In this document: positions 36,900-49,619 of the stretch, piece after piece
Layout: the number at the start of each line of letters is the position of its first letter
Position numbering within the stretch: the stretch's first letter is position 1
Origin: Echinometra lucunter
Lineage: Eukaryota; Echinodermata; Echinoidea; Camarodonta; Echinometridae
Assembly: GCA_029962745.1 (NCBI GenBank)
Contig: CM057157.1
Coordinates: 5,309,375 to 5,373,374, forward strand
Length of the DNA stretch: 64,000 nucleotides
Reading direction: 5' to 3'
Notes under the pieces: model-generated
The model's database searches: none
Seen by the model: the letters and a program-made list of their open reading frames with translations, nothing else
Told to the model about the DNA's origin: nothing
Program-made: the position numbers and the translations under genes

Positions 36900-38265
36900 A
36901 TCGTGATTTACTCTGGAGGATCCCATGGAAATTCTAATTGGTCGTATTCTGCTAATAAGACTAAAAATGGGCCATTCGCCGTCGTGTAATATCAGTTACG
37001 TATACAGTTTGCATGTTATATTGCTTTATGATAACAGAAATATTGCTTTATGACAGAAATAAAAACAAACACGGAATTCCATGAAGTCCAGTATTCAGGC
37101 TTACTGTCGTCACATAATCGGGCAATTAAATGATCTATTCGGTTTTCGTAATACAGAAGGTGATGTTGGTGCATGGCATATTATGCATGATCATGTATTT
37201 TTGCAACATTGTCATCCGATGACGAATATTACCCAGAGAAGTTATAGCGCCATTTCTTCTCCTTTTGATGATGATAATTTTCTTTCAAATTCATAATATA
37301 GTTATGATTTGAAAAAAACAACAACGTTTAATTGCTTGAGTGAATTATGCGTTTCCAAAGTGTTATCACATTGGAGACTTTTTTTTCTTTTTTTTTTTTC
37401 CTGTTCTTCTGCTTCTTCTCCTGCTTCTTCTTCTTCTCTTACTCTTTCTTCTTTTCTTGTTTTTTTTTCTTCAAATAAATGAATAATTGATAAATATTAG
37501 TACACATCTGACAATAGATTTGAGCAATCTCAGTCATCGCATTGACTAGGTTTGGACTACTGTGAGGATGAACAGGTTTTATAGGAAGTGTCATGTTCCT
37601 ATAACCGACGTAGAAACAAGGGCTCGCTTTACCTATCCCGTTTTTGCTAGACTGTTAATAGTGTGCCTTGCAAAAAATAAAATAATAATAATAATAATCT
37701 TGATATCATAAGTGGTAGGATTGAATATATCATGTAAGCCAGGGTCCCGGGTTCAAATTCCGATCGGGGCATTGTGATTTTCTCACATTTTTTCTGTTAT
37801 AATGATGTTAATGAAAAGGTATGTAATAATTGTGTGGTATAAACATATCATGTCAGGGGCGGCGCTACATGGGGCGGGGAGAACGCCACCCCCCCCCCTC
37901 TGATTTTTCAAATGACCAAATAAAAAAAGAGAAGCAAAATAAGAAAAAAGAGGAGAAAGAAGAAAAGCGGTGTAGGAAAGGAGAGGGTTGGGTTATGTAA
38001 CCATAATAGCCCTATTTTTTCACCTATGGGTCATCTTCCCCCCTATCAAAATACCCTGGTGCCGCCCCTGCAACATGTCATTCCGAGGCAGTGGCGGCAC
38101 CAAGGGGGGCATGGGGGGCATTTGCCCCCCACTCAGAAACTTTGCCCGCCCCCCAGAAATTTTGAGGAGCTGAAAAGAAAAATTATTCAGTAATTTGTAA
38201 ATAAGTAGATGTTGTCATAAGCATCATATTAAAGCTGTGAAGTGCTCTAAAATACCATTTTCCGC
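36900..38265. other. Intergenic, no gene seen
   Basis: It contains a CTT-rich tract (about 37380-37470), a degenerate tRNA-like box B (GGGTTCAAATTCC, about 37748) that may be a SINE fragment, and the C-rich repeat from 37855 on. Confidence 0.5.
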
Positions 38266-38650
38266 TCTTCAAAACTTTGATTGAAAACCAAAAAAGTGGT
38301 TATTTTTGGCTCGCTCGCTTCGCTCGCTCGTCATATTTTTAAATTTCTTTTCTAAAATGCGATTAAAACAAGAAAAGTAGCCATTTTTGGCTCGCTCGCT
38401 TCGTTCGCGCACAAAATTGATATTAAAATGTATGTAAGAGGAAAAAAAGCGTAAAAATTAAATTATCCCCCCCCCCCCCTCTCCTCAAAGTGGATTTACG
38501 CCGGCGACTAAAACTCGTGCTTCACGCTCGATTTTTCCATACACGCAAAAAAAAAAAAAAAAAAATCGACTACCCCTGTCCCCAACATTTTCTTTTGCCC
38601 TCCATTTCCCCCCCCCCCCCCACTTTAACAATCCTGGTGCCCCCACTGTT
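38266..38650. repeat. Copy of the GCTCGCTTCGCTCGC / GGATTTACGCC repeat family
   Basis: Two modules of AAAAGTGGTTATTTTTGGCT plus CGCTCGCTTCGCTCGCTCG are followed by poly-C and CAAAGTGGATTTACGCCGGC, as in the copies at 2481-2760 and 23130-23740. Confidence 0.8.
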
Positions 38651-39756
38651 CTGAGGTAATTCGCCTGCCGTTCTTAATTGTTTATCGAATATCTATATAG
38701 TCGTTCATTTTTGTCATAACTGTACTCAAATCATTTGATATAATCGTCACTTATGTGTTTTATCTTTATCTTAATCTATATGTGCAGTTAACGCATCCTA
38801 CTTCATAATGTATTTTGCTTATTCCCAGGGAGATGGGTGGGTATATGGGTATCAGATGAGTTAACTCCCATCTCCCTGTTATTCCGTGGTTGTATTTAGC
38901 TTACCCGGCAAAATTATTGAAATTATGACGTGTATGTAATTTTTGTTTTTGTTTTTGTTTTGTTTTGTTAGGTTTGGTACTGCTCAGTCACATGCATTTC
39001 ACTATACCCGGATATTATTTCACTATACCCAGATATTACTTCTCTTTGGCGGTTGATGAAAACCTCAATCCCATAATTGATCTTATTTTGCTCCAGTTAT
39101 GTATATGCTTCATGATTTTTATATGGGTATCAACAGAATATTGCTTGGTAAACTGTTAAAAAGCTAAAAATCTTAGGTATATTTCTCAATGTGTATCACC
39201 ATTATTTTACTCGGAAAAAATATATATGTTTGCTTATTATCATTGTTAAAAAGTAGTAGTCCGTTCCTTATAAACAAGATATATTTAGCACCTATTTCAT
39301 TGTAATATAAGAGGTTTCATGTAGCATTGCCTCTCTCTGATCCGTTGGTTGACATTTAGAACTAAGCATGAAAAATCCTCGAAAGTAAATTATGAAATAT
39401 ATAAAAAAAAAAAAAAAAAATGGGACCGGCCTGAATTAGGGAATCAGAGTTGGATATACATCATATATATCACTCTTGGAAAAGATTATACATCTGTAGG
39501 AAATATTGCAAATATGTAGCAAAATTTGAATTAGGTAATGTCGTAATCTAAGTATCAACTGCAACATTTTGTCCCCATTTGTTAAACATCACCATTAAAA
39601 TCAAACAAACACCCCACAATGATTTGTGCATTTGAATGATTAGATACAATTTTGATATCAGGAAGTGTGTGTGTGTGAGCGTGAGTGTGTGTGTGGGTGT
39701 GTGTGTGTGTGAGAGAGAGTGAGTGTGACAGAGAGAGAGAATGAGAGAGGTGGGGA

Positions 39757-39790
<34 letters not shown>

Positions 39791-41457
39791 AGGAAAGAGA
39801 GATGGGGCACCCGCGTAGCCACGGGGCGATCGCACCCCCCCCCAAAAAAAAAAAAACAAAAACCCACACATATAAAAAACAAAAGGCTTGGGCGAGAAGA
39901 GAAAAGGGTGAGAGGACGTAGGTGGAGAAGGAGCACACGAGGAACGCCGATACAGAAACGTCAAAAGGTTCCGGTTCTTTTGCGTACTCGCCGTCCCTTA
40001 CTAAATCCTAGCTACTCCACCGAGGGGCCGAGAGAACAGAGAAAGAGAGCGAGAGAGAGAGGAAGGGGTGCTGAACATTGTTAAAGAAGAGTTAGATAAC
40101 AAAATAAAGATTTGATAAAAGTAGAGGAGCATGGGGGAGGGGGGGGGGAGAGAGAGAGAGAGAGAGAACTGGATAGGAAAGCTTGCATCGGCCCAGAAAG
40201 GGCTTGTGCTACTGTAAAGATATATATTAACATGATTAACGGGGAATGAGACGGGATGGAACAATTCAGTCTCAGTGATTTGAAGGTATAATGAGAAGGC
40301 TATTCATGTGGTAGCTGACGAAGGCATTTTCCCAATTCTTTATAAGGATATGTAGAGATGTCTAGTAAAATTTCAGTGATGGGTATTATTTAGATAATAA
40401 GGATTAGTTAAAATTAATTAGATTCGACAGTCTGTTGGGAAAATGGTGCTATGATAATAAGATGTTGTCCTTTGTGTCCAAATATAATCATTTTGTCGCA
40501 AAATATTTGTTATTCTGTTATGCTCAGTTACACTGTGCAAAGAATTCACTGAAAATAAAATTGCTCTCGGAGAGTCAAAAAATAAAAAATTCTATTGAGA
40601 AATCGACTGTGGAGTAATGGTCGCCAACATGAATCGTTGAAAAAAAATACGAATCGAACCCGACTAGTCTCACACGATTAACCAAACCGACTCCGAATCG
40701 TCGGACTGATACTACTGCACAAATCTTGGCCATGCGGTGTACGTTTGTTTGTTGTTGTCTTTTTTTCGTGTTTTTTTTTTGTTGTTGTTCATTTATTAGT
40801 TCGTATGTTTATTTGTTTGTTTGTTCTGTCTGTTCTCTTTCTGATGTCAATCTCGTTGATATGACTGCTGAATTCTAGCTAATGGTGGATTACTTGCAGA
40901 AAAGAAACTATCCGTCTACAAGTGAAGTCATTAGAAACGGCTAACGAATGAACCTCAATGAGGTAAAAAAAAAAAAAAAAAAAGTGACCCCCTAATCCGA
41001 ACAAGTTTCATGACTATTTCGACATTATGACCCTAGCTTAAAATGATTACAATATGTATATCCTATTAAATAATTTTGCAACTAGATTTTTCAAGATTTA
41101 CAAACTCGGCTGCATATGCAGAGGTTCATAATTATCTTTACTCGTACACGTACATAACAAGGAATACAAAGATAGCATAGCACACAACTGTGGAAGAAAC
41201 AATTGTGAAAATAGGTCTATTCAAAAGTGTCATGATAAGAAAATGTATCAAAATAATGAGAAGAAAAAAATACAAAAGAGTATAACATACTATTCTGTAA
41301 GAATGATAATAAATAAAAGTACACATTCTCGAACAGGAAACGACAGCTTTTATATTCAATCTTGAGCTGGAGCCTCAGTCACTGCTTCTGCTGATAGGTA
41401 TGGTGAAGACTCCGAACTTAGACGAGTATTCCCGGTTTTTTTTTTCTTGGTTTTTAT

Positions 41458-41460
<3 letters not shown>
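38651..41460. other. Intergenic with GT and GA microsatellites
   Basis: The main tracts are GT and GA runs (about 39668-39795) and GA runs (about 40022-40050, 40150-40167). A 12-bp stem (CAGGGAGATGGG / CCCATCTCCCTG) lies at about 38826-38879. The open frames here are low-complexity artefacts. Confidence 0.6.

Positions 41461-41461
<1 letters not shown>

Positions 41462-41495
<34 letters not shown>
41462..41495. repeat. CT microsatellite
   Basis: A run of 17 CT units. Confidence 0.95.
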
Positions 41496-41498
<3 letters not shown>

Positions 41499-41629
41499 AG
41501 TTGTTCGTCTCTGGTGTTTGGCACTTTTTCAGATTTTTAATGTTTGTTTTTCAGCTTTCGTTTTTAGTATGCCATATTCATTTTTTAAAAATAGAAATAA
41601 GCTTATGTACAAAGCATGGCGAGATTACT

Positions 41630-42030
41630 GTTCGCAGGGCCGGCGAAACACTTTTCAAATTGGGGGACCAAAGCGGTAGTGAGCACGCGAAGCGTGCGAA
41701 TCACTTACTGAGTGCGCAAAGCGTCCTCCATAGGGGGAGGGTGCAGGGAGGAGGGGGGGGGGGGGGGTGGGGGCAAAGAAACATCGGAGCTTCCTCGCGA
41801 AGTGCGGAAGCTCCGACGTTTCTTTGTCATCGTTTCTTGTCTGTCCCTTCTCTTCCTACATCTCTTATTTTTTTCTGTTCTCGTTCACGCTTTTTAAAAT
41901 CTTTTTGGGGCTGGGGGGGGGGGGGGCGACGACCGCCCTCATCGGGCCTCCTGACTAGGTGGGGTGATCCAGAATCGAGGCCCGGTTGCGGTCCAGGGGG
42001 CAGAGCCCCCGGAAGCTCGGGGCCTTGAGA
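41630..42030 (+). repeat. Copy of the CCGACGTTTCTTTG / poly-G interspersed repeat
   Basis: GGGGGAGGGTGCAGGGA, then CGAAGTGCGGAAGCTCCGAC, a T/C-rich tract, GGTGGGGTGATCC and CAGAGCCCCCGG match the family at 20040-21720. The frame of 175 codons across it is an artefact. Confidence 0.75.
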
Positions 42031-43257
42031 CATTTTGACGGGCTTTGATCGTTGAATGATTTAGTGAGTCATTATTTTGAGCAAAATTAAAGGAGGAAAC
42101 TGCAAAGGAATATAAATCAGATACAGTATCTGCACTTTATGATGGAAGTTTAAAAGTCTTCTTGCGGTTTTTTTTCTTCGTTTAAGGGGGGGGGGCGGGA
42201 ACCAAATCTTCTTGAAAATTTATGAACCATTCTGTTTTTTAAGTTTTCGAACGAGCTTCAAATATTCAGTATTAGCCTTAATACATACTTGTTTTCGCTT
42301 CAAATACTCAAAAGGACTATCTAATAGCCTGGATGGCCTATCTATTCGCATCGCTGCCAAAATACGAGTCTGTTTTGCCGTGGCACCGCATTGGTTGCTA
42401 ATCGGGACCACCGCGTTTTGAAATATTACTAACGAGTAAAAAAAAAATTGACGGTAGATCGGAGCTTACATCATGAAAATACACTGAAGACCTAGAATGT
42501 TCAGACCGATACTCGGTCACCCAGTGGCGGCGATTTCATGTAATGAATGGGATGGATACACGGAAGGCCTATAGCCTCCTCCGAAAATCTGCATTGAGAA
42601 GTGAGAGGGAGATGATCGTATTATGCAAGCTATATAGCGAAGCGAGCGAGCTAAAAATAACCGCCAAAAATAATGAAAGAAGCCGAATTTCCCATCAAAA
42701 TGCATTTTAGGCCTACAAAATATTCAAGTAGTTGGCCTAAAATTGATCACCTGACTCAAAATAGAAAAAATAATATATTAAGTTTTAAAAATCGATGAGG
42801 ATGATCCCACCGCCCCCAGAAAAAAAAAATTCGAAGAGGGAGGGAGGACATGTTCCCCCGTCCCCGCAACCGGGATCGCCGCCTATGCGGTGACCTCATT
42901 CCCCAAATTTGTTTGCTTCCTGTACCGAGAGAAGAAAATTAAACGCTTCTTTTCTTCAAAATCTAAATCATGAATTCAGTTACGTCTCCTGTCGTATCCG
43001 TCTGCTTTCCGAAACCATCCTGTATTCAGATAACGAGCGAGCGCAGTGAGCGAGGAAACAGAACATTCCATTCAAGATATAGAAGTGTTATTTCATCATA
43101 AATAACTAAAAGCCTACACTGGATATAAAAGAATGATAAAATATTCAGTAATCTGCTTCTCAAATGTGACTCAAAATGGGCATTTCCCTTTGCCGTTTAA
43201 ACCTCTCTACATGCGCCCAAGCGAAACGAGTGACCGACCAAAACATTTTGTTTACTT

Positions 43258-43302
<45 letters not shown>

Positions 43303-44034
43303 TAGTCACAAAATATGATATAAGGGGATTTCACTGCTGAGAAAAGAGAGCTTACTGCCCAAAAGAAAATTTTGTTTCTAAGTTTTAATTCGAAGCGTAG
43401 TGAGGTAGCCACACAAAAAATATGGAATTTTTAGACTGAGAACAAGCTCTTTAATTTTACTTGATAAACTCCATGATTTTAGTGACTAACGGGCATCTTT
43501 TGTCCTCAGTTAGTGTTTGATGGGCTTATCGGTCTAGGCAGTTATCTCCCGAAAGCTTTTTTTTTTTTTAATTTATTTTTCGCTAAACCTTCCGCCCGAT
43601 TCCTTGCAGTATATTCAGGAATAAAATTCAGATGGAGACGCAAGATGGAAAACAATGTCGTTTTATTGAAATATGTATTAATCATACGATTACCCTAAAA
43701 TGCGAGTGAGTGAAGCGAGCTAAAAGTTTCCGGCAGTTTGCCATTTTCTATTTCTTTCCTTTTCTTTCTCTTTCTTTCTTTTTTTCTTTCTTTTGTTCTT
43801 TCTTTTTTTCTTTCTTTTGTTCTTTCTTTATTTCTTCCTTTCTTTCTTTCTTTCTTTCTTTTCTTTCCCATGTTTTCTTTTTTTCCCCCTGCAAAATATG
43901 GGGGGGGGGGCGTTCAGCCAGCCATGGTTCGTATGGAGATCTGGTCGGGCTCCTGCCCTAGAAAAACAACCCGAGCTGAATGTTGGCTCTGCTATTTTAT
44001 TTGAGGCTTCGAAGACACCATCGATAAGCGCGAG
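42031..44034. other. Intergenic with GCGAGC modules and microsatellites
   Basis: GCGAGC modules lie at about 42640, 43035 and 43390. There is a GA microsatellite at 43263-43297 and a CTTT tract at about 43740-43870. No gene is seen. HECTD3 lies beyond the transposon, so this may be its original upstream flank. Confidence 0.55.
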
Positions 44035-44043
44035 CATATTCAG
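44035..44043. repeat. Target-site duplication CATATTCAG, left copy
   Basis: It is identical to 51818-51826 on the other side of the fold-back element. Confidence 0.85.
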
Positions 44044-44249
44044 TACGGTTGAGACTATATTGGCGTGGATCCGGCAGATTTATTATTCATGAGCTTGGAA
44101 ATCTCGTTCGGCCGGCCGATGACGTAAGGCTCATTAATATTAACGCCTTGGAAATTGCGGGCGCGCGGAACAAGCCCAACGCACGTACGGTACACGTTAT
44201 ACGAATTGCATGGTCACTTCTCCATTCATTGTCATACATGTGCAGTTTA

Positions 44250-46511
44250 TAACTGGCGTAAATCCAGCATCTTTGGCGCAAATCCGGCAGTTTTTATGAA
44301 AATAATCAGAATAATGCCAATGAACCCAAATCAAAGTGTTGGTTTGTCCAACCTTAATTGCAAAGACAGCATTGAACTAGTAAACCAGAATTTATTCATG
44401 AAAAATAATTCACAACATGCATTTTAATTTCTCCCTTCATGTCAATGTACATAGAATTGGCGTAAATCCAGCATCTTTGGCGTAAATCCGGCAGTTTTTA
44501 TGAAAATAACCAAAATAATGACAATGAACCCAGATCAAAGTGTTAGTTTGTCCAACTTGATTACAAAGACAGGAATGGACTAGTAAAACAGAAGTTATTC
44601 ATGAAAAATAGTTCACAACTTGTATTTTAATTTCTCCCTTCATGTCAATGTGCATAGAACTGGCGTAAATCCAGCATCTTTGGCGTAAATCCGGCAGTTT
44701 TTATGAACATAACCAAAATAATGACAATGAACCCAAATCAAAGTTTTAGTTTGTTCAACTTGGTTGCAAAGACAGCATTGGACTAGTAAAATAGAAATTA
44801 TTCATGAAAAATAGTTCACAACTTGCATTTTAATTTCTCCCTGCTTGTCAATGTACTTAGAACTGGCGTAAATCCAGCATCTTTGGCGTAAATCCGGCAG
44901 TTTTATGAAAATAACCAAAATAATGACAATGAACCCAAATCAAAGTGTTAGTTTGTTCAACTTTATTACAAAGACAGGAATGGACTAGTAAAACAGAAAT
45001 TATTCATGAAAAATATTTCACAACTTGCATTTTAATTTCTCCCTTCATGTCAATGTACATAGAACTGGCGTAAATCCAGCATCTTTGGCGTAAATCCGGC
45101 AGTTTTTATGAACATAACCAAAATAATGACAATGAACCCAAATCAAAGTGTTAGTTTGTTCAACTTGGTTGCAAAGACAGCGTTGGACTAGTAAAATAGA
45201 AATTATTCTTGAAAAATAGTTCACAACTTGCATTTTAATTTCTCCCTGCTTGTCAATGTACTTAGAACTGGCGTAAATCCAGCATCTTTGGCGTAAATCC
45301 GGCAGTTTTTATGAAAATAACCAAAATAATGACAATGAACCCAAATCAAAGTGTTAGTTTGTCCCATTTGATTACAAAGACAGCAATGGACTAGTAAAAC
45401 AGAAATTATTCTCGAAAAATAGTTCACAACTTGTATTTTAATTTCCCCCTTCATGTCAATGTACATAGAACTGGCGTATATCCAGCATCTTTGGCGTAAA
45501 TCCGGCAGTTTTTATGGAAATAACCAAAATAATGACAATGAACCCAAAGCAAAGTGTTAGTTTGTCCAATTTGATTGCAAAGACAGCATGGAACTAGTTA
45601 AACAGAAATTATTCATGAAAATTAATTCACAACTTATATTTTTATTTCTCCCTTCATGTCAATGTACATAGAACACTGGCGTAAATCCAGCATCTTGGGC
45701 GCAAATCCGGCAGTTTTTATGGAAATAACCAAAATAATGACAATGAACCCAAAGCAAAGTGTTAGTTCGTCCAACTTCATTGCAAAGACAGCATGGAACT
45801 AGTCAAACAGAGATTATTCATGAAAAATAATTCAAAACTTGTATTTTCATTTCTCCCTTCATGTCAATGTGCATAGAACACTGGCGTAAATCCAGCATCT
45901 TGGGCGCAAATCCGGCAGTTTTTGAGAATATAACCAAAATAATGACAATGAACCCAAAGCAAAGTGTTAGTTTGTCCAACTTCATTGCAAAGACAGCATG
46001 GAACTAGTCAAACAGAGATTATTCATGAAAAATAATTCAAAACTTGTATTTTCATTTCTCCCTTCATGTCAATGTGCATAGAACACTGGCGTAAATCCAG
46101 CATCTTGGGCGCAAATCCGGCAGTTTTTTAGAATATAACCAAAATAATGACAATGAACCCAAAGCAAGGTGTTAGTTTGTCCAACTTCATTGCAAAGACA
46201 GCATGGAACTAGTCAAACAGAAATTATTCATGAAAAATAATTCACAACTTGTATTTTCCTTTCTCCCTTCATGTCAATGTGCATAGAACACTGGCGTAAA
46301 TCCAGCATCTTTGGCGCAAATCCGGCAGTTTTTATGGAAATAACCAAAATAATGACAATGAACCCAAATCAAAGTGTTAGTTTGTTCAACTTGGTTGCAA
46401 AGACAGCACTGGACTTGTAAAATTGAAATTATTCATGAAAAATAGTTCACAACTTGCATTATAATTTTCTCCCGGCATGTCCATGTATAATAATTATAAC
46501 TGACGTACATC
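44250..46511 (+). repeat. Left tandem array, ~204-bp monomer, about 11 copies
   Basis: Each monomer starts near TGGCGTAAATCCAGCATCTTTGG. The anchor recurs at 44255, 44459, 44661, 44864, 45068, 45269, 45470, 45677, 45883, 46087 and 46292. A short open frame through some monomers repeats for that reason and is not a gene. Confidence 0.95.
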
Positions 46512-47319
46512 CAGAAAATCAAAGGAAGAAGGAGAAAAGGAAAGAAAGAAAGGAGAAAGGGAACGAAAAAAGGAGAAAGGGGAGAAAGAAGAAGAGGGAG
46601 GGGGAAAAGAGGGAAAGGAGGAAAAAAAGAAGAAAGCAAAGGGAAACAAAAGAAATGAGGGAAAATTAAGTGCCAAAACCCCAGAGTTTCTGGGGGCTCC
46701 ACTCCCTGGACCCCCGCAGTGGCTTTCATCAGGGGCCCTAAGCCAGAACCCTGGGCCCCGCCGCTAAGGGCTTCGCAAAAAGCAACTCGCGGTGCGGGCT
46801 CACCTCCGCATATTCTATTGCTAGACTTAGTTACCGGGAAATTTTCGGCTCTGCCCCCCCCCCCCCCGATAACAGGCAGAGAATGTAAGAGACCGGGAAC
46901 AGACAACGAACAATTCAAAGAAAGGTCAGAGCTTCTTCGCTTCGCGCGGGAGGGGAAAATCACCTTCCCTGCACCCTCCCCCTAGCATGCCTAGGGAGCG
47001 CCCTTTGCACTATGGTCCTCATAAAATGAAATCCTAGCTACACCACTGATTCTAGACATATGGGGTGTTGCAAGAAAGTTGCAATCAATTGCAAATAATT
47101 GCTAATTTTGACACAACCATTCTGATTGGCTTAGGATCTGCCCTTTTAAGAAGACATGCATGCAACAATGATTTTGATTGGCCAGTGACAATCAGTTGCA
47201 ACTTGCAATCGATTGCAACTTTCTTGCAACACCCCATTAGACTACTTACCGGGAAATTTTGGGCTCTGCCCCCACCCCCCCCCCCCCCCCCCTGATAACA
47301 GGTACCTGTTACGCCCCTG
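46512..47319 (-). mobile_element. Insertion of the poly-G repeat family into the left array
   Basis: In reverse orientation it repeats the 20040-21720 family: an A/G-rich tract (46512-46650), GAAACTCCGGGG-type sequence, CGGAGGTGAGCC, poly-C and CCGGGAAATTT. Array sequence stops at 46511 and resumes at 47320. A further MITE (47061-47237) sits within it. Confidence 0.82.
47061..47237. mobile_element. MITE with TGGGGTGTTGCAAGAAAGTTGCAA ends
   Basis: The left end TGGGGTGTTGCAAGAAAGTT is matched exactly in inverse at the right (AACTTTCTTGCAACACCCCA). The core has two ATTGG motifs. It is nested inside the poly-G repeat. Confidence 0.9.
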
Positions 47320-47708
47320 CGTAAATCAAGCATCTTCGGCGCAATTCCGGCAGATTTTATTAAAATAACGAAAATAATGACAATGAACTCAAATCAAAGG
47401 GTGACAACCCACTTCACCGAAGGCCCGCGAGACCGAAAATAGCAAATTGTAATCTATAATGTACATCGCTCTGACTACCTGTGCCAGAAGGAAGTTAAAG
47501 GGCAGCGGAAAGTTTAACATTGAAGGTGTGGGACATCCGGAAACGAGGACCAGACATGTCTAAGGAGACATTATTATTGTATATACCGATATAGCACATC
47601 ATGACTTGTGATGAAGGAAAATTCGATACGAGAAAAGTCGGCCTCGCGGGCCTTCGGTCAAGTAGGCGGACCCCAGTCAGAGTTAGTTTGACCCGGTTTG
47701 ACCAACCT

Positions 47709-47850
47709 GGGGGCGTTTCATGAAACAATTAGTCGATGGTTTTCACGGACTAATTTGCTTTCAGGAAATCAGATGCGAGTATTTTCAGTGGCTTATAAAA
47801 TTATTTTGTCGGTGATTTTCACCGACAAAACTCTTCATGAAACGCTCCCC
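47709..47850. mobile_element. MITE with GGGGGCGTTTCATGAA ends
   Basis: GGGGGCGTTTCATGAA at the left is mirrored by TTCATGAAACGCTCCCC. Inner arms include CGATGGTTTTCACGGAC and GTCGGTGATTTTCACCGAC. It is non-coding. Confidence 0.88.
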
Positions 47851-47864
47851 AGATTGCAACTACA

Positions 47865-48025
47865 GGGGAACGTTTCATCAACAAAATTTTGTTGTCTGAC
47901 AAGTTGTCAGATGTGACATCTTTCCTTGATTTTGATTGGCTGAGAAGTATCGTTACTATGACAACTGTCGGATAAAACAGACTTTGTCGGATAAAACATC
48001 CGACAATAAGTCCTTAACGCTCCCC
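47865..48025. mobile_element. MITE with GGGGAACGTTTCAT / AACGCTCCCC ends
   Basis: The ends are inverted but diverged. Inside are TTGTCTGACAAGTTGTCAGA and TTTTGATTGGCTGAGAAG. It is related to, but distinct from, its neighbour at 47709. Confidence 0.78.
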
Positions 48026-48324
48026 GCATTGAACTATTAAAACAGAAATCATTCTGAAAATTGTCTTAACTTTTCTATTATCTTTTATCTTATCTCAGTA
48101 AGATAATAGCTCGCTAGTATTATCTTAAATCGGTATTCTGAAAATTACATTAAGTCTGTAAGGACCACCCATATATCATCTCTGACACGCCCAATCTTCT
48201 CTCGTTAAACAATCATTAAAGATTTTATATGAGTTCCTCAACCAATTAAGTGTCCCTTATGTAAATGTAAAACCATTATGATGCGCGTCGTGCATCATTA
48301 TAGGCGTAATTTTATCTTGGTGCA

Positions 48325-48376
48325 TTGTGCGCTATCGTCTGCAACACTTATTTTTCAACTTTAACAAGCTCAAGAG

Positions 48377-48416
<40 letters not shown>

Positions 48417-49480
48417 AATCCCGGGAAAGAAATATAAAGTAGAAAGATATAAAGGACAAATAAAGCAAAGGACAAATGAAGAGAGGAAGTGGAAGAATAA
48501 GAGAAAGGTAATGTTTTGTTTTGTAGCAAAGGTAATGATAAAAAAATCAGGTGATTTCAAATTAGCCTACAAAGATCAAATATTTCAGAGAAAAGAATCT
48601 GTGAAGTATTTGGGCATCGAATTAACCAGCCAGGTTTCTTTTTTGTCTCTAGTATAGAATCTGTTATAGTAAAAAAAGGCCAACTCCCGTTTGAAATTTT
48701 TGTACAGATACCAAAATTGCATGAATTTACATGCAAGGCGTATATGCTTTGCTCTTATTGACTATGTTTATTTGACTATGCTAACGCTACGTGGTATAAT
48801 AATTTAGACAAGTCAGATCAAAAGAAACCCCAAATCGTTCAAAATATTCAAAATATGATGGTAAGATTCATTCATTGTTTAGGCCCAAGAACGCACGTTG
48901 GCTATAACGAGCTCTCAGCAGTCGGTTTACTTGATGTCAGTCAAAGATCAAAACAACTTATTCTGCGCCACGCACGCATAACTCGAGGGCAAATCCAATC
49001 TTGTTACGACTTATATGATACAAGACATAGTCAATATAATTTTATCTTGCCCGAACGAGTAGGCATATTGGCAACTGCTTATAACGCAATCAAATACTGG
49101 AGTTCTCTCCCCAATGATATTAAAGCAGTTGAAAACTACTCTGAAAGACTACTAAAAGAGTTCCTATCACTTGAGTCTAAGAAAAAAGAAACAAGTGACA
49201 TAATTTACACAATAAATTGTATGATATGCTTTAGACTTACAGATCAGTATTCTTTTCTCTAACTTACCGATATCATATGTATCATTTCGTTCTTTTGTGT
49301 TGATTTTTTTTTCGTTTTAAATGTGTTGCTGTTAAACTCTTGTAAATATGTTTCATTATGTATATAGTGCTAAATACTTACCAGCCACGTTACCAGCAGT
49401 CAAATTTTTGTTCTCTTTAGGACCCCATTGTAAATAAGCTTTCGAGCTTTCATGGGTCATCCTGTCAAGCTTTAATGAAG
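48325..49480 (+). pseudogene. Broken LINE fragment inside the fold-back element
   Basis: Pieces of a non-LTR reverse transcriptase C-terminus lie in shifted frames: FQRKESVKYLGIELTSQ (about 48585-48640), LIDYVYFDYANATWYNNLD (about 48755-48810), then MMVRFIHCLGPRTHVGYNEL to YWSSLPNDIKAVENYSERLL (48855-49180). The 3' UTR (AGGACCCCATTGTAAATAAGC, about 49420) is typical of CR1-like LINEs. It has no catalytic core and is a dead passenger. Confidence 0.85.
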
Positions 49481-49619
49481 AATCAGAGAAACAGAAGGTA
49501 AAGAATAAAGCAGTATAAAGAAAAAAAAAACACTAATCATGTTAACAAATTAACAAGATAAAGATTACTCAAAATATCAACCAGCCCCCCCCCCCCTCCC
49601 ACCTCCCCCCAAACACTAT

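Larger units (their letters stand above)
47320..48070 (+). repeat. Last left-array monomer, split by three MITEs
   Basis: Monomer pieces are recognisable at 47320-47398, about 47683-47708 (GAGTTAGTTTGACC..CCAACC), 47851-47864 (AGATTGCAACTACAG) and 48026-48070 (CATTGAACTATTAAAACAG). The gaps are three separate insertions: 47399-47682 (inverted CACCGAAGGCCCGCGAG arms), 47709-47850 and 47865-48025. Confidence 0.8.

Noticed and set aside
39719..40084. A 121-codon Arg/Glu-rich protein
   Set aside because: It is translated from GA microsatellites with no domain or splice support.
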